Assembly: GCF_002868845.1 (NCBI RefSeq)
Contig: NZ_PKUB01000015.1
Coordinates: forward strand, 62,513-107,182
Reading direction: 5' to 3'
Origin: Desulfuromonas sp.
Lineage (GTDB): Bacteria; Desulfobacterota; Desulfuromonadia; Desulfuromonadales; BM501
Length of the DNA stretch: 44,670 nt
In this document: piece by piece, positions 34,777 to 44,670 of the stretch
Position numbering within the stretch: position 1 is the stretch's first letter
Layout of the letters: every line of letters begins with the position of its first letter
Position numbers and translations under genes: made by a program
The notes under the pieces: generated by a model
Seen by the model: the letters and a program-made list of their open reading frames with translations, nothing else
Told to the model about the DNA's origin: nothing
Databases searched by the model: none

Positions 34777-35733
34777 TCACAGGACCAGGTTGAAGAGGTA
34801 TCCGACGCCGATGATGGCCACCGTCATGATGCCCACGAAGACCGCCAGCAGGCGCGGCTTGAGGACCTTGCGCAGGATCACCATCTCGGGAAGGGACAGG
34901 GCCGTCACCGCCATCATGAAGGCCAGGACCGTCCCGAGGCTCATCCCCTTGGCCATCAGGGCGTGGACGATGGGGATCACCCCGGCGGCGTTGCTGTAGA
35001 GGGGGACCCCGAGGACCACGGCCAGGGGAACGGCAAAGGGATTATCCGGGCCGGCGTAGGCGAGCAGGAAATCCTCCGGCACGTAGCCGTGGATGAAGCC
35101 GCCGACCCCGATGCCGACCACCACGTACAGCCAGATCTTGGCGAAGATCTCCCCGGTATACTGCCGGGCGTAGGCAAACCGTTCCCGCCAGGGAGGTGCA
35201 GCGACCTCCGCGCTTCCGACCTGCATCTGGTAGACGTACTCCTCGACGTGGGACTCCAGCTTGAGCCGCCCGATGACGATGCCGGCCACGACCGCCACGG
35301 TCAGGCCGGTTCCCAGGTAGAGTGCGGCGATCTTCCAGCCGAACAGGCCGTAGAGCAGGATCAGGGCCACCTCGTTGACCATCGGGGAGCTGATCAGAAA
35401 GGAGAAGGTCACGCCGAGGGGAACCCCCGACTCCACGAAACCGATGAAAAGGGGGACGGCGGAACAGGAGCAGAAGGGGGTCACCACCCCGAGCAGGGCC
35501 GCCGCGCCGTTGCCGACGTACTCCCGCCGGTGGGAAAGGATGCGCTTGGTCTTCTCGGGAGGGAAAAAGGAGCGTACCAGGGCCACCGCGAAGACGATGA
35601 CCGCCAGCAGGAAGAAGATCTTCAGGGTGTCGTAGACGAAAAAGTGCAGCGCCCCCCCCAGGCGGGTCTCCGTGGAGAGGTCGAGCAGTCGCACCACCAA
35701 AAACTCGGCAATCCATTCAAAGGGAAAGAACAT
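34777..35733 (-). CDS. ArsP-family permease (PF03773-like)
   Basis: 318 aa from the ATG at 35733; a TTG nine bases upstream has a better spaced AGGGAG and could be the real start. About eight membrane helices, with the TPFCSCS motif (Cys88, Cys90 in ATG numbering) characteristic of the ArsP/DUF318 permeases, and a second conserved segment GVPLYSNAAGVIPI. Characterised ArsP exports trivalent organoarsenicals such as methylarsenite and binds them through cysteines. The gene follows arsR and precedes the small CKNC protein, a frequent arrangement. Other members handle other soft ligands, so the substrate is probable rather than certain. Confidence 0.85.
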   Translation of the reverse strand: MFFPFEWIAEFLVVRLLDLSTETRLGGALHFFVYDTLKIFFLLAVIVFAVALVRSFFPPEKTKRILSHRREYVGNGAAALLGVVTPFCSCSAVPLFIGFVESGVPLGVTFSFLISSPMVNEVALILLYGLFGWKIAALYLGTGLTVAVVAGIVIGRLKLESHVEEYVYQMQVGSAEVAAPPWRERFAYARQYTGEIFAKIWLYVVVGIGVGGFIHGYVPEDFLLAYAGPDNPFAVPLAVVLGVPLYSNAAGVIPIVHALMAKGMSLGTVLAFMMAVTALSLPEMVILRKVLKPRLLAVFVGIMTVAIIGVGYLFNLVL

Positions 35734-35786
35734 GGTGCGCAAATGACTCCCTGTCTATCGCGTTCCGTTTGCCGGGCCTGGCGGTT

Positions 35787-36104
35787 TCAGAGGGACCTGA
35801 GCGCCCGGCGGCCGGCCTCCAGTTCCTTGCGCAGGACGGCCTCCGCCAGGTCGAGTATCTCCAAAACCTCAGGGTGCCTGACTGAATAGAAAATCTTCGG
35901 ACCTTCCTTGCGGCGATCCAGCAGGCCGCCTTTCTGCATCAGGTTGAGATGCCGGGAGACGTTGCTCTGCTCCTGGTCGATGGCCGGAAAGATCTCGCAG
36001 ACGCAGCGCTCTCCGCCCCGAAGCAACTCCAGGATGCGCAACCGCGTCTCCTGCCCGACGGCCTTGAGAATTTCGGCCCGAAGAAATGCCGTGTCGTCGT
36101 CCAT
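35787..36104 (-). CDS. arsR: ArsR-family metalloregulator
   Basis: 105 aa. Winged helix with the recognition segment DQEQSNVSRHLNLMQKGGLL. ERCVCE at residues 32-37 (Cys34, Cys36) is the CVC metal site of arsenic/antimony-sensing ArsR proteins. The wing RKEGPKIFYSV is standard. It should repress the leftward operon until As(III) or a related thiol-reactive ion binds. Start ATG after GGGGGGGAG. An inverted repeat lies directly upstream, over the -10 region. It is the first gene of the cluster that reaches arsJ. Confidence 0.92.
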   Translation of the reverse strand: MDDDTAFLRAEILKAVGQETRLRILELLRGGERCVCEIFPAIDQEQSNVSRHLNLMQKGGLLDRRKEGPKIFYSVRHPEVLEILDLAEAVLRKELEAGRRALRSL

Positions 36105-36115
36105 GCTCCCCCCCC

Positions 36116-36160
36116 GTATGATTACTCAATCATACAATCATACACTGGGCCGAGGGTCAA
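36116..36160 (-). promoter_or_regulatory. arsR operon promoter and ArsR operator
   Basis: On the minus strand TTGACC (36160-36155), 17 bases, TTGTAT (36137-36132). Downstream and overlapping the -10 is a perfect inverted repeat GTATGATT-N4-AATCATAC (36116-36135), with a further direct half site AATCATAC at 36136-36143. Position and symmetry fit an autoregulating ArsR. Confidence 0.7.
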
Positions 36161-36161
36161 G

Positions 36162-36203
36162 AAAAACCTTTTGCGTCAATGATCGCTCGGGCTCTTTGAC
36201 GCA
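36162..36203 (-). terminator. Inverted repeat after the nrfD-like gene
   Basis: TGCGTCAA (36172-36179) and TTGACGCA (36196-36203) pair perfectly around 16 bases. On the minus strand the stem is followed by AAGGTTTTTC. It lies just after the nrfD-like stop and just before the arsR promoter, so it may be a weak terminator or a regulator site. Confidence 0.4.
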
Positions 36204-36210
36204 GGCGGGG

Positions 36211-37362
36211 TCAGTCGGCGTCCTGGGGACGCATCTTTTCCAGAAAGGACCAGAGAAAGAGAAAAAGAGACAAGGCCCCAAGCACCGCGGAGACCTTGGG
36301 GAGACAGGGAAGGTAGCTGGTCAGGCCGAGCCCCTCGGTCGGCGCCCCCTCCGGCAAGGAGGCGAGCTGGGCCACGATGACCCGGTCGTAATGCATGAAG
36401 AACTGGCCGACAATGGCCAAAAGTCCCGCAAGGCCCACCCGAACGGGACTGCACCTGGACCGGGAGAGGAGAAGAAAGACGGGCAGGAGCATGCCGATGC
36501 CCAGCTCAAACAGCCAGAAATTGACGGACAGGGGACCAGCCATGAGGCTGGCGGTGGCCCGGGCGGTCGCCGGAGACGCCAGAAAAGAGCCGGCCGCCAT
36601 GCTCACCAGCACATAGGCCATGAGAAGGAGAATCATCAGGACCTGGAAGCGCCTCATCCCCTCGAGAGACTTCTCGACCGGAGTGGACATCTCGCCCCCG
36701 CGAAGCCACTGACCGAGAAGAATGACCTGGGGGTAGAGAGCGCCGCCGAGGACCAGCGCCGAGAGGGTGGAATGGACCAGGAAAAACGATCCATGCCAGA
36801 AATCGACGGCCCCGAACAGCCCGAGGCCTGTATCCATGCGATAAATGGCGGCCATGGCCGTCGCCCAGGCACCCAGGGCGAGCAAGAGGGACAAGAGCCT
36901 GGCCCGCTGCAGCAGAGCCAGGTACTCGCCGCCGAGCCAGATCAGGTAGAGGCCGTAAAAGCAGACGGAGACCTCTATAGCCGCCACGAATTCGCGGCGA
37001 GCCAGGCTGTCAAAGGTGAGGCGCATGGGATGGGTCAGCTCGATGGAGACCGTTCCCACGCCCATGAAGAGGGCCAGCGCCGCCACCTGAACCCCCCTCG
37101 GCATATAGGCCTCACGACCGGGCAGCCCGGCAAGGTTGCCGATCGCGCCGACCAGGCACAGCCCTACGCTGAGCAGGACAAAGAGTTCGTAGGTGGAAAT
37201 CAGAATCCCCCAGGAGGGCTTCCATGGGGCGTTGAACTCGTGGGAGTGGCCGTTAATCAGGATATAGCTGAAGGCAAAGAGGCCGACCAGCATGCCGACT
37301 CCCAGAAGGGCGAACCACAGCAGCTCGGCAGGCTTTCGGTCTGGAGGATTCGCAATTCTCAT
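36211..37362 (-). CDS. NrfD/PsrC-like quinol-interacting membrane protein
   Basis: 383 aa from the ATG at 37362 (a GTG three codons earlier is possible; neither has a strong ribosome site). About ten membrane helices with NrfD/PsrC-family character: an acidic and histidine-bearing first loop (INGHSHEFNAPW), VSIELTHPMRL, and HGSFFLVHSTLSALVLGG. Such subunits exchange electrons and protons between the quinone pool and a periplasmic partner. The usual partners (ferredoxin-like NrfC/PsrB or a molybdoenzyme) are absent next to it. Upstream are a cytochrome and an outer-membrane barrel, but a strong terminator separates them. It may act as an orphan quinol-oxidising module (inference). Confidence 0.82.
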   Translation of the reverse strand: MRIANPPDRKPAELLWFALLGVGMLVGLFAFSYILINGHSHEFNAPWKPSWGILISTYELFVLLSVGLCLVGAIGNLAGLPGREAYMPRGVQVAALALFMGVGTVSIELTHPMRLTFDSLARREFVAAIEVSVCFYGLYLIWLGGEYLALLQRARLLSLLLALGAWATAMAAIYRMDTGLGLFGAVDFWHGSFFLVHSTLSALVLGGALYPQVILLGQWLRGGEMSTPVEKSLEGMRRFQVLMILLLMAYVLVSMAAGSFLASPATARATASLMAGPLSVNFWLFELGIGMLLPVFLLLSRSRCSPVRVGLAGLLAIVGQFFMHYDRVIVAQLASLPEGAPTEGLGLTSYLPCLPKVSAVLGALSLFLFLWSFLEKMRPQDAD

Positions 37363-37460
37363 GAACGACACTCAACATCGATGAAATTACGGCGACAAGA
37401 GGGGGGCGCCGGGCTCGGGGCGAAACAGGACCCGCCGAAAAGATGCAAAGATCGAACCAT

Positions 37461-37496
37461 AAAAAAAGGGGGAGGGGAGCGTGGCTCCCCTCCCCC
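37461..37496 (-). terminator. Terminator after the DUF3373 barrel gene
   Basis: A perfect 13-bp stem (37496-37484 with 37480-37468 on the minus strand), three-base loop and seven T (37467-37461). It ends the cytochrome-barrel transcript. Confidence 0.9.
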
Positions 37497-37519
37497 CTCG
37501 CGCAAGTTCGAAACGAAGA

Positions 37520-39136
37520 CTAGAACTTGATGGTCAAAGACGTGTTGATGTCGTAGGCGGTGTCGACAGCCGGAAGCAGAGAGAATTCCTTGCCGGCAAT
37601 CACGTCATCGATGTCTTTGGGCTCGCCCACGGGGGCGCCGCTGCCGGTGTACTCGTAATCGTAGTACAGGCCGCCGAGTTTGATGAACATGCGGGGATTG
37701 ACCTCGAAGATGTAGTAGGCCTCGCCGACATGGCCGCGGGTGGCGAGCTTGCTGCCGATCACGTCGTCCTGGGACTGGGTGAAGGGAATCCAGTACTGGC
37801 TGCCGTAGTTGTACTCCAGGCCGAGTTTGCCCATGGGGGCGGGCACCTGGATACCGGCGTAGACGGACCAGCCGTCTTCCTCGTCGACGCTCACCGTCCT
37901 GCCCGTGGGGGCGAAGTTGGGGATCCCGTCCTGATCGGGGTCTCCGAAGTTGAAAAACTCCTGATAGTTCAGGAGCCCCCCGAAGGGGCCGGCTGCGCCG
38001 CTGGGATCGGTGCGGGTCCATCCCAGGGAGGTGAACCAGTTGACGCCGTTCATCTCCTCGCGGGCAAAACCGATGGCGCCGAGGTAGATATCGCCGATGT
38101 TTTCCCGGGCCTGCATGCGGGTCACGAAGTTGAAGCCGGGAAAGGCCTGGGGCACGGTGGAAAAGGCGGGGTCGAGTCCGGGAAATCCGAGGAACTGGTC
38201 GGGGATGGCGACCAGCCCTTTGAACCCGTCGGTCACGTCCAGGGCCGCGAAGGCGGTCAACTGCAGAAAGTTGGTGCCGTCGTTCCAGGCGTCAATGTTG
38301 AAGCCGCCGAGATGGGTGTCGTCAAGCTCCACCTGGTTGAAAAGCTCGCCGTTGCCCCACTCGGACTCGTAGCCCTGGCCGTAGCAGAAGCGCACGGTCT
38401 GGCCCTCGATACCGGTGTGCTCGCCGAGCTTGTAGCCGACGGTGATGCCGTCGAAGTTGAAGTTCACCAGGTGGCCGGTGGGGGTGCCGCCGCGCAGCTC
38501 GTTCTCGCGGTACTGGGTGTGGGGGCCGTAGGTGGAGGGACGGCGGCCGATGGAGAGGTAGAAGTTGCTGCCGCCGATGTCCTTCCAGTCGAAATAGGCC
38601 CGCTCGACGCGCAGCCAGTCGCCGGTGGTGTTGCCGGAGTTGGTGCCGTCCTGGGTGAAGCCGTTGAAGGAGTCGAAAACCTTGACACCGGAGGAGTCGC
38701 CCCAGTTCTTGTACATGGAGAGGCGGCCGGAGAAGTTGACGTTGTTGTAAACCTTGGCCTTCATGTTGAGGCGCAGGCGGGTAGTGTAGAGGATGTCGTT
38801 GTCGAGATCACCCGTTTCGCGCTTGATGGTCCCGTCAGGATTGAAGTTGACGGGCTCCAGGCCGAACGCTGGGTTGTCATCGAGCAGAAAGGGGAACTGG
38901 CCGACGGTGATGTCCTGGTAGTGAAGAGAGTCAGCCTTGACCCGCATATCGCCGGAGAAGCTGATGCGGTCGGTGGCCGTGTGCTTCTCGGCCGTATCGA
39001 GCCGGGAGGAGATGTCCTCGAGTTCCTCGGTCAGCTCCTCGATCTGCTTCTGCAGCTCAGCGGAAGTGACCTCAGCCATCGCGACGGTGGGGGCCGCGAA
39101 CAGGGCCGCCAGCAGTACGATCAACATTGTGCGCAT
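37520..39136 (-). CDS. DUF3373-type outer-membrane beta-barrel protein
   Basis: 538 aa. Signal peptide (residues 1-21, AMA), then a coiled coil (about 24-52: AELQKQIEELTEELEDISSR) as in trimeric porins. The rest alternates polar and aromatic residues as in a beta barrel and ends in IKF, the usual outer-membrane assembly signal. LYYDYEYTGSGAPVGEPKDI near the C-terminus is the phrase I associate with DUF3373 proteins of Geobacter relatives. A single Cys (RFCYGQGYE) argues against heme binding by the barrel itself. It is encoded with an upstream monoheme cytochrome 28 bases away, so a role in porin-cytochrome electron or solute transfer across the outer membrane is possible but unproven. Start with AGGAGG. 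Confidence 0.85.
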   Translation of the reverse strand: MRTMLIVLLAALFAAPTVAMAEVTSAELQKQIEELTEELEDISSRLDTAEKHTATDRISFSGDMRVKADSLHYQDITVGQFPFLLDDNPAFGLEPVNFNPDGTIKRETGDLDNDILYTTRLRLNMKAKVYNNVNFSGRLSMYKNWGDSSGVKVFDSFNGFTQDGTNSGNTTGDWLRVERAYFDWKDIGGSNFYLSIGRRPSTYGPHTQYRENELRGGTPTGHLVNFNFDGITVGYKLGEHTGIEGQTVRFCYGQGYESEWGNGELFNQVELDDTHLGGFNIDAWNDGTNFLQLTAFAALDVTDGFKGLVAIPDQFLGFPGLDPAFSTVPQAFPGFNFVTRMQARENIGDIYLGAIGFAREEMNGVNWFTSLGWTRTDPSGAAGPFGGLLNYQEFFNFGDPDQDGIPNFAPTGRTVSVDEEDGWSVYAGIQVPAPMGKLGLEYNYGSQYWIPFTQSQDDVIGSKLATRGHVGEAYYIFEVNPRMFIKLGGLYYDYEYTGSGAPVGEPKDIDDVIAGKEFSLLPAVDTAYDINTSLTIKF

Positions 39137-39164
39137 AAAATTGCCTCCTATAAGGGATTAGAAA

Positions 39165-39488
39165 TTAACCGCAGGTCTGGGGCTGATCGGAGTCAGCGGC
39201 ATGGTCATAAAGAAACTGGTGAATATCGAGCAGGTCCTTCTCGGGTTTGCCCTCGAAAACCTCGGGCTTGGCCCTGTGCCCTTTCTTGAAGAAGCGGTCC
39301 CACTGGGACATGGTCTTGCTCAGCGGAGTCATCTTGCCCCCTTCCCCCCCCTCGGAATGGCAGACCTTGCAGTTCTTCTTGTACAGGTACTTGCCTTTTT
39401 TGGGGTTCCCTCCCTCGACCGCGAATGCGGACGTGGCCGCAAAGGCCACAACGGCCAGGAGAGCAATAACTTTGGCGATACGTTTCAT
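39165..39488 (-). CDS. Periplasmic monoheme c-type cytochrome
   Basis: 107 aa from the ATG at 39488 (GGAGG upstream). Signal peptide (1-23, SAFA). One heme site CKVCH at residues 40-44; the candidate distal Met lies in KMTPLSKTMSQW. The C-terminus QPQTCG ends with an extra Cys that is not part of a heme motif. It is the first gene of a two-gene unit with the DUF3373 barrel. Such small cytochromes shuttle electrons in the periplasm. The promoter is unclear: an A/T-rich TAAATT lies about 80 bases upstream without a good -35. Confidence 0.9.
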   Translation of the reverse strand: MKRIAKVIALLAVVAFAATSAFAVEGGNPKKGKYLYKKNCKVCHSEGGEGGKMTPLSKTMSQWDRFFKKGHRAKPEVFEGKPEKDLLDIHQFLYDHAADSDQPQTCG

Positions 39489-40231
39489 CTTTCTACCTCC
39501 GTAAATGGGTGTTGGCTGTGGCGGCCTTGCCGCCCGCAATGATAGTGAATCGTCGTTTCAGCTGCGGAAATTTAGCACAAAAAAACAATCGCAAAAACAT
39601 ATTCTTCATATATTCAGCTTTCACAATTCATGCCATCCCGCAAAATTCGCCCCTCATCACCCGCAAAAGGCACGCGGCGAACCGTCCCGAAGGGTTTCGC
39701 CCAGACTCCGACGTGGGTGAACAAAACCCACGTTTCGGGCATATAACCCAACCGAAAGGGTGAAATGACTCAGGACCGTATTAACAGAAAGACGCTGCAC
39801 GCGGGAAGCCCTCCCCGGAACACAAATTAAAAACTTCCCGCGCCACCTCAGGTTCCAGGGCCGACAGCCCCTTCCCCCCACGCCCTTCGGAAGCCATAAA
39901 ACCCTTTAATATTCAGTCTGTAAAGATACACTCGTACTTCTGCAAGTCAAGCAAAAACAACCTTTTCCCGCGCCCCCGGCCTCCCTCCCGCCGTCACTTC
40001 GTTCCAGAAGCCCCCCCGAAGGCCACAAACAGCCGCGTGCCACCGCCCGGCAGGGTGGGGCGCCGCAGAAGGGCAGACCTTCCTGCCATCCCAGAAAAAG
40101 GAAGCCGCTTCCCCCCGCGCCGGGGCGGCAAAGCGACCGGCTTTTGCCTTGACATCCCCCAGGGGTATTGCTAACGTTCAATCTTTGGTGGAGCCAACCT
40201 CATCCAAACCGCCAAAAACGCGGATTTACGC
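39489..40231. other. Gene-free stretch between divergent cytochrome and serA genes, with a structured segment
   Basis: No protein gene is supported. An A/T-rich part (39540-39650) may hold the leftward cytochrome promoter. At 39711-39733 ACGTGGGT and ACCCACGT form an 8-bp stem. At 39734-39756 TTCGG and CCGAA form a second stem whose loop contains AACCC, complementary to GGGT nearby, so a compact fold or pseudoknot is possible. The serA promoter is at the right end. Confidence 0.5.
40149..40177 (+). promoter_or_regulatory. serA promoter
   Basis: TTGACA (40149-40154), 17 bases, TAACGT (40172-40177): a consensus -35 with a weak -10, placed about 55 bases before the ATG. The spacer includes CCCC-AG-GGGG-like symmetry. 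Confidence 0.5.
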
Positions 40232-41815
40232 ATGAAAATACTTGTTGCGGACAAATTTTCTCCCGAGGGGCTGCGGGTCTTCGAGGACGCCGAGGGCATC
40301 GACCTGGACTACCAGCCCGGTCTTGCCCCCGCCCAGTTCCTCGAAGCCATCCCCGAAGTGGACGCCCTGATCGTCAGGGGGGGCACCCAGGTCACCGAGG
40401 AGGTCCTGCGCGCGGCCAAAAAACTGCGCGTCGTGGGCCGTGCCGGCATCGGGGTGGAAAATATCGACCTGGCGGCCGCCAACCGCAAGGGGGTGGTGAT
40501 CATGAACACCCCCTTCGGCAGCACCACCACCACCGCGGAACATACCATCGCCATGATGCTCTCCCTGGCCCGGCAGATCCCCGAGGCCAGTCGGTCGATC
40601 AAGGCAGGGCATTGGGAGAAGGACCGTTTCCTGGGGGGGGAGATCGCCGGGAAGACCCTCGGGGTCATCGGAGCCGGAAAGATCGGCCGCCTTGTCGTGG
40701 AGCGGGCCCGGGGGCACCAGATGCGGGTCATCGTCTACGACCCCTACCTGACCGAGGAGACGACCCGGCAGATGGGCGCCGAGCAGGTCGACTTCGACGA
40801 ACTGCTGTCCCGCTCGGACTTCATCACCCTGCACATCCCGCTGACTTCGGAAACCGCCGGCCTCCTGGCCGAGGACACCCTGCAGAAGGTCAAGCCGGGC
40901 TGCCGCATCGTCAACTGCGCAGTCGGCGGATTGATCGACGAGCCCGCCCTGGCCTCCGCCATCGAGGAGGGGCGGGTGGCCGGAGCCGCCCTCGACGTCT
41001 TCGCCAAGGAACCGCCGGACAGGGACAACCCGCTGCTGGCCATGGAGCAGGTGATCTGCACCCCCCACCTGAGGGCCGCCACGGTGGACGCCCAGGTGAA
41101 CGTGACGGTTCAGGTCGCCCACCAGATCGTCGATTTCCTGCAGAAGGGGATCGTGGTCAACGCTCTCAACGTGCCGTCCATCAGCGAGGACCTGCTGGCG
41201 GAGATCCGCCCTTACCTGGAACTTGCCGAACGGCTCGGCTCCTTCCAGGCCCAGTATCACGCCCAGGGACTGCACACGGTCACCATCGAATACGCCGGCA
41301 GCGTCACCGAACACCCGACCGGCCACTTGACCATCGCCCTGCTCAAGGGCCTGCTGACGCCGATGCTCGGCGCCATGGTCAACTACGCCAACGCCCCCTA
41401 CCTCGCCAGAGAGAGGGGCATCCGGGTTGTGGAGACCAAGAGCAGCACCACGGAGGGATTCGCCAACTCGATCCGGCTCATCGTTTCCGGAATCGACGGG
41501 GACCACTCGGTCAGCGGAACCCTCTTCGGGGAGAACGACTACCGCATCGTGTGCGTCGACGACTACCAGGTCGAAACCGTTCCTCACGGCCACATCCTGG
41601 TCCTGCACAACCATGACCGGCCCGGGGTCATCGGCCTGGTCGGCCAGGTGCTCGCCGAAGCCCGCATCAACATCGCCATGATGAACCTGTCACGGCACAA
41701 GATCGACGGCAAGTCAATTTCCCTCCTCGGTGTCGACAGCAAAATACCCGAGGAGGTACTGGCCAGGCTGCGGGACAACGAGAACATCCTCTCCGCGGTG
41801 CAGATGCACCTCTAA
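40232..41815 (+). CDS. serA: D-3-phosphoglycerate dehydrogenase, with active-site substitutions
   Basis: 527 aa, the long type with catalytic, intervening (ASB) and C-terminal ACT domains (ACT from about 452, HILVLHNHDRPGVIG). It oxidises 3-phosphoglycerate as the first step of serine synthesis. The nucleotide-binding GVIGAGKIGR (144-153), Asp255 in ALDVF, Glu260 in AKEPP and His279 in TPHL are present. Odd: the family motif NxARGG reads NCAVGG, so Val231 replaces the Arg that contacts the substrate carboxylate. The motif after the catalytic His, normally HLGAST, reads HLRAAT (Arg281). The frame is intact. Start ATG at 40232 has no strong ribosome site. It begins a plus-strand run serA-hisZ-purA. 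Family assignment is certain; full activity is not. Confidence 0.92.
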   Translation: MKILVADKFSPEGLRVFEDAEGIDLDYQPGLAPAQFLEAIPEVDALIVRGGTQVTEEVLRAAKKLRVVGRAGIGVENIDLAAANRKGVVIMNTPFGSTTTTAEHTIAMMLSLARQIPEASRSIKAGHWEKDRFLGGEIAGKTLGVIGAGKIGRLVVERARGHQMRVIVYDPYLTEETTRQMGAEQVDFDELLSRSDFITLHIPLTSETAGLLAEDTLQKVKPGCRIVNCAVGGLIDEPALASAIEEGRVAGAALDVFAKEPPDRDNPLLAMEQVICTPHLRAATVDAQVNVTVQVAHQIVDFLQKGIVVNALNVPSISEDLLAEIRPYLELAERLGSFQAQYHAQGLHTVTIEYAGSVTEHPTGHLTIALLKGLLTPMLGAMVNYANAPYLARERGIRVVETKSSTTEGFANSIRLIVSGIDGDHSVSGTLFGENDYRIVCVDDYQVETVPHGHILVLHNHDRPGVIGLVGQVLAEARINIAMMNLSRHKIDGKSISLLGVDSKIPEEVLARLRDNENILSAVQMHL

Positions 41816-41879
41816 AGGGCGCGGCGAGCCCCCTTCACGCTCCCGGGACGCCCCAACTTATCGAGAATTAGAAACCGCC

Positions 41880-44481
<2,602 letters not shown>

Positions 44482-44501
44482 AAAAAGAGAAAAAAAGGGG
44501 G

Positions 44502-44530
44502 TTGACTTGCCCCCGGGAATCCAGTATAAA
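44502..44530 (+). promoter_or_regulatory. tRNA-Lys promoter
   Basis: TTGACT (44502-44507), 17 bases, TATAAA (44525-44530), close to consensus. Transcription would start about 10 bases before the mature tRNA. Confidence 0.8.
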
Positions 44531-44547
44531 GTCTTCTTTCGCTACAC

Positions 44548-44623
44548 GGGCCGGTAGCTCAGTTGGTAGAGCATCTGACTTTTAATCAGATGGTCGTGGG
44601 TTCGATCCCCCCCCGGCTCACCA
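44548..44623 (+). tRNA. tRNA-Lys (anticodon TTT)
   Basis: 76 bases including an encoded CCA. The acceptor stem GGGCCGG/CCGGCTC has one G-U pair. D arm with AGTTGGTAGA, anticodon stem TCTGA/TCAGA with loop CTTTTAA, T loop TTCGATC. The T stem GTGGG/CCCCC has one U-C mismatch at its second pair, which is unusual but tolerable. Reads AAA and AAG codons. Confidence 0.95.
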
Positions 44624-44670
44624 TTTCAACACTGTACGCGCAGGGTCATTTCCTGCTGGGTACTTGAAGT

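Overview
The window is GC-rich and densely packed with genes typical of a Gram-negative anaerobe. The best fit is a member of the Desulfuromonadia (Geobacter/Desulfuromonas/Pelobacter relatives). This rests on a DUF3373-type outer-membrane barrel beside a small c-type cytochrome, an NrfD-like quinol membrane subunit, a CTERM sorting system with a dedicated CPBP protease, and short degenerate period-7 repeats between genes, a style I associate with this group. The assignment is an inference from gene content.

Layout. 1-1112: the 5' part of pepN (minus), running off the left edge. 1632-6918: two tandem cassettes, each a secreted protein with a C-terminal sorting signal followed 5 bases later by a short CPBP-family intramembrane protease (mrtJ-like). 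7067-12277 (minus): a large acidic Ig-like lipoprotein and, after a strong terminator, a TMTC-like membrane glycosyltransferase with TPRs. 13211-19633 (plus): tetR followed by a complete tripartite RND efflux operon whose junctions all overlap as ATGA. 19788-21372: ttcA and a SpoIIE-type phosphatase. 21571-29207 (minus): gatC-gatA-gatB-mtnA-glnE. 29405-30401: an OmpA-like lipoprotein and, convergent to it, tatA.

30514-36104 (minus) is a probable arsenic operon: arsR, an ArsP-family permease, a small thioredoxin-like protein, a periplasmic thioredoxin, ccdA, an ArsJ-associated GAPDH and arsJ. The arsJ frame carries an amber codon at position 50. A small lipoprotein gene lies on the opposite strand inside the cluster. 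36211-39488 (minus): an NrfD-like subunit, a DUF3373 barrel and a monoheme cytochrome. 40232-44623 (plus): serA, hisZ, purA and tRNA-Lys.

The most interesting points are: (i) the duplicated substrate/protease cassettes, which keep the same leader, repeats and sorting tail but have different N-terminal domains; (ii) a textbook intrinsic terminator inside the first codons of each protease gene; (iii) the arsenic/disulfide-relay cluster with its single nonsense codon in arsJ; (iv) a SerA with Val where the family has its substrate-binding Arg; and (v) at least five intergenic period-7 elements, four of them folding back on themselves.
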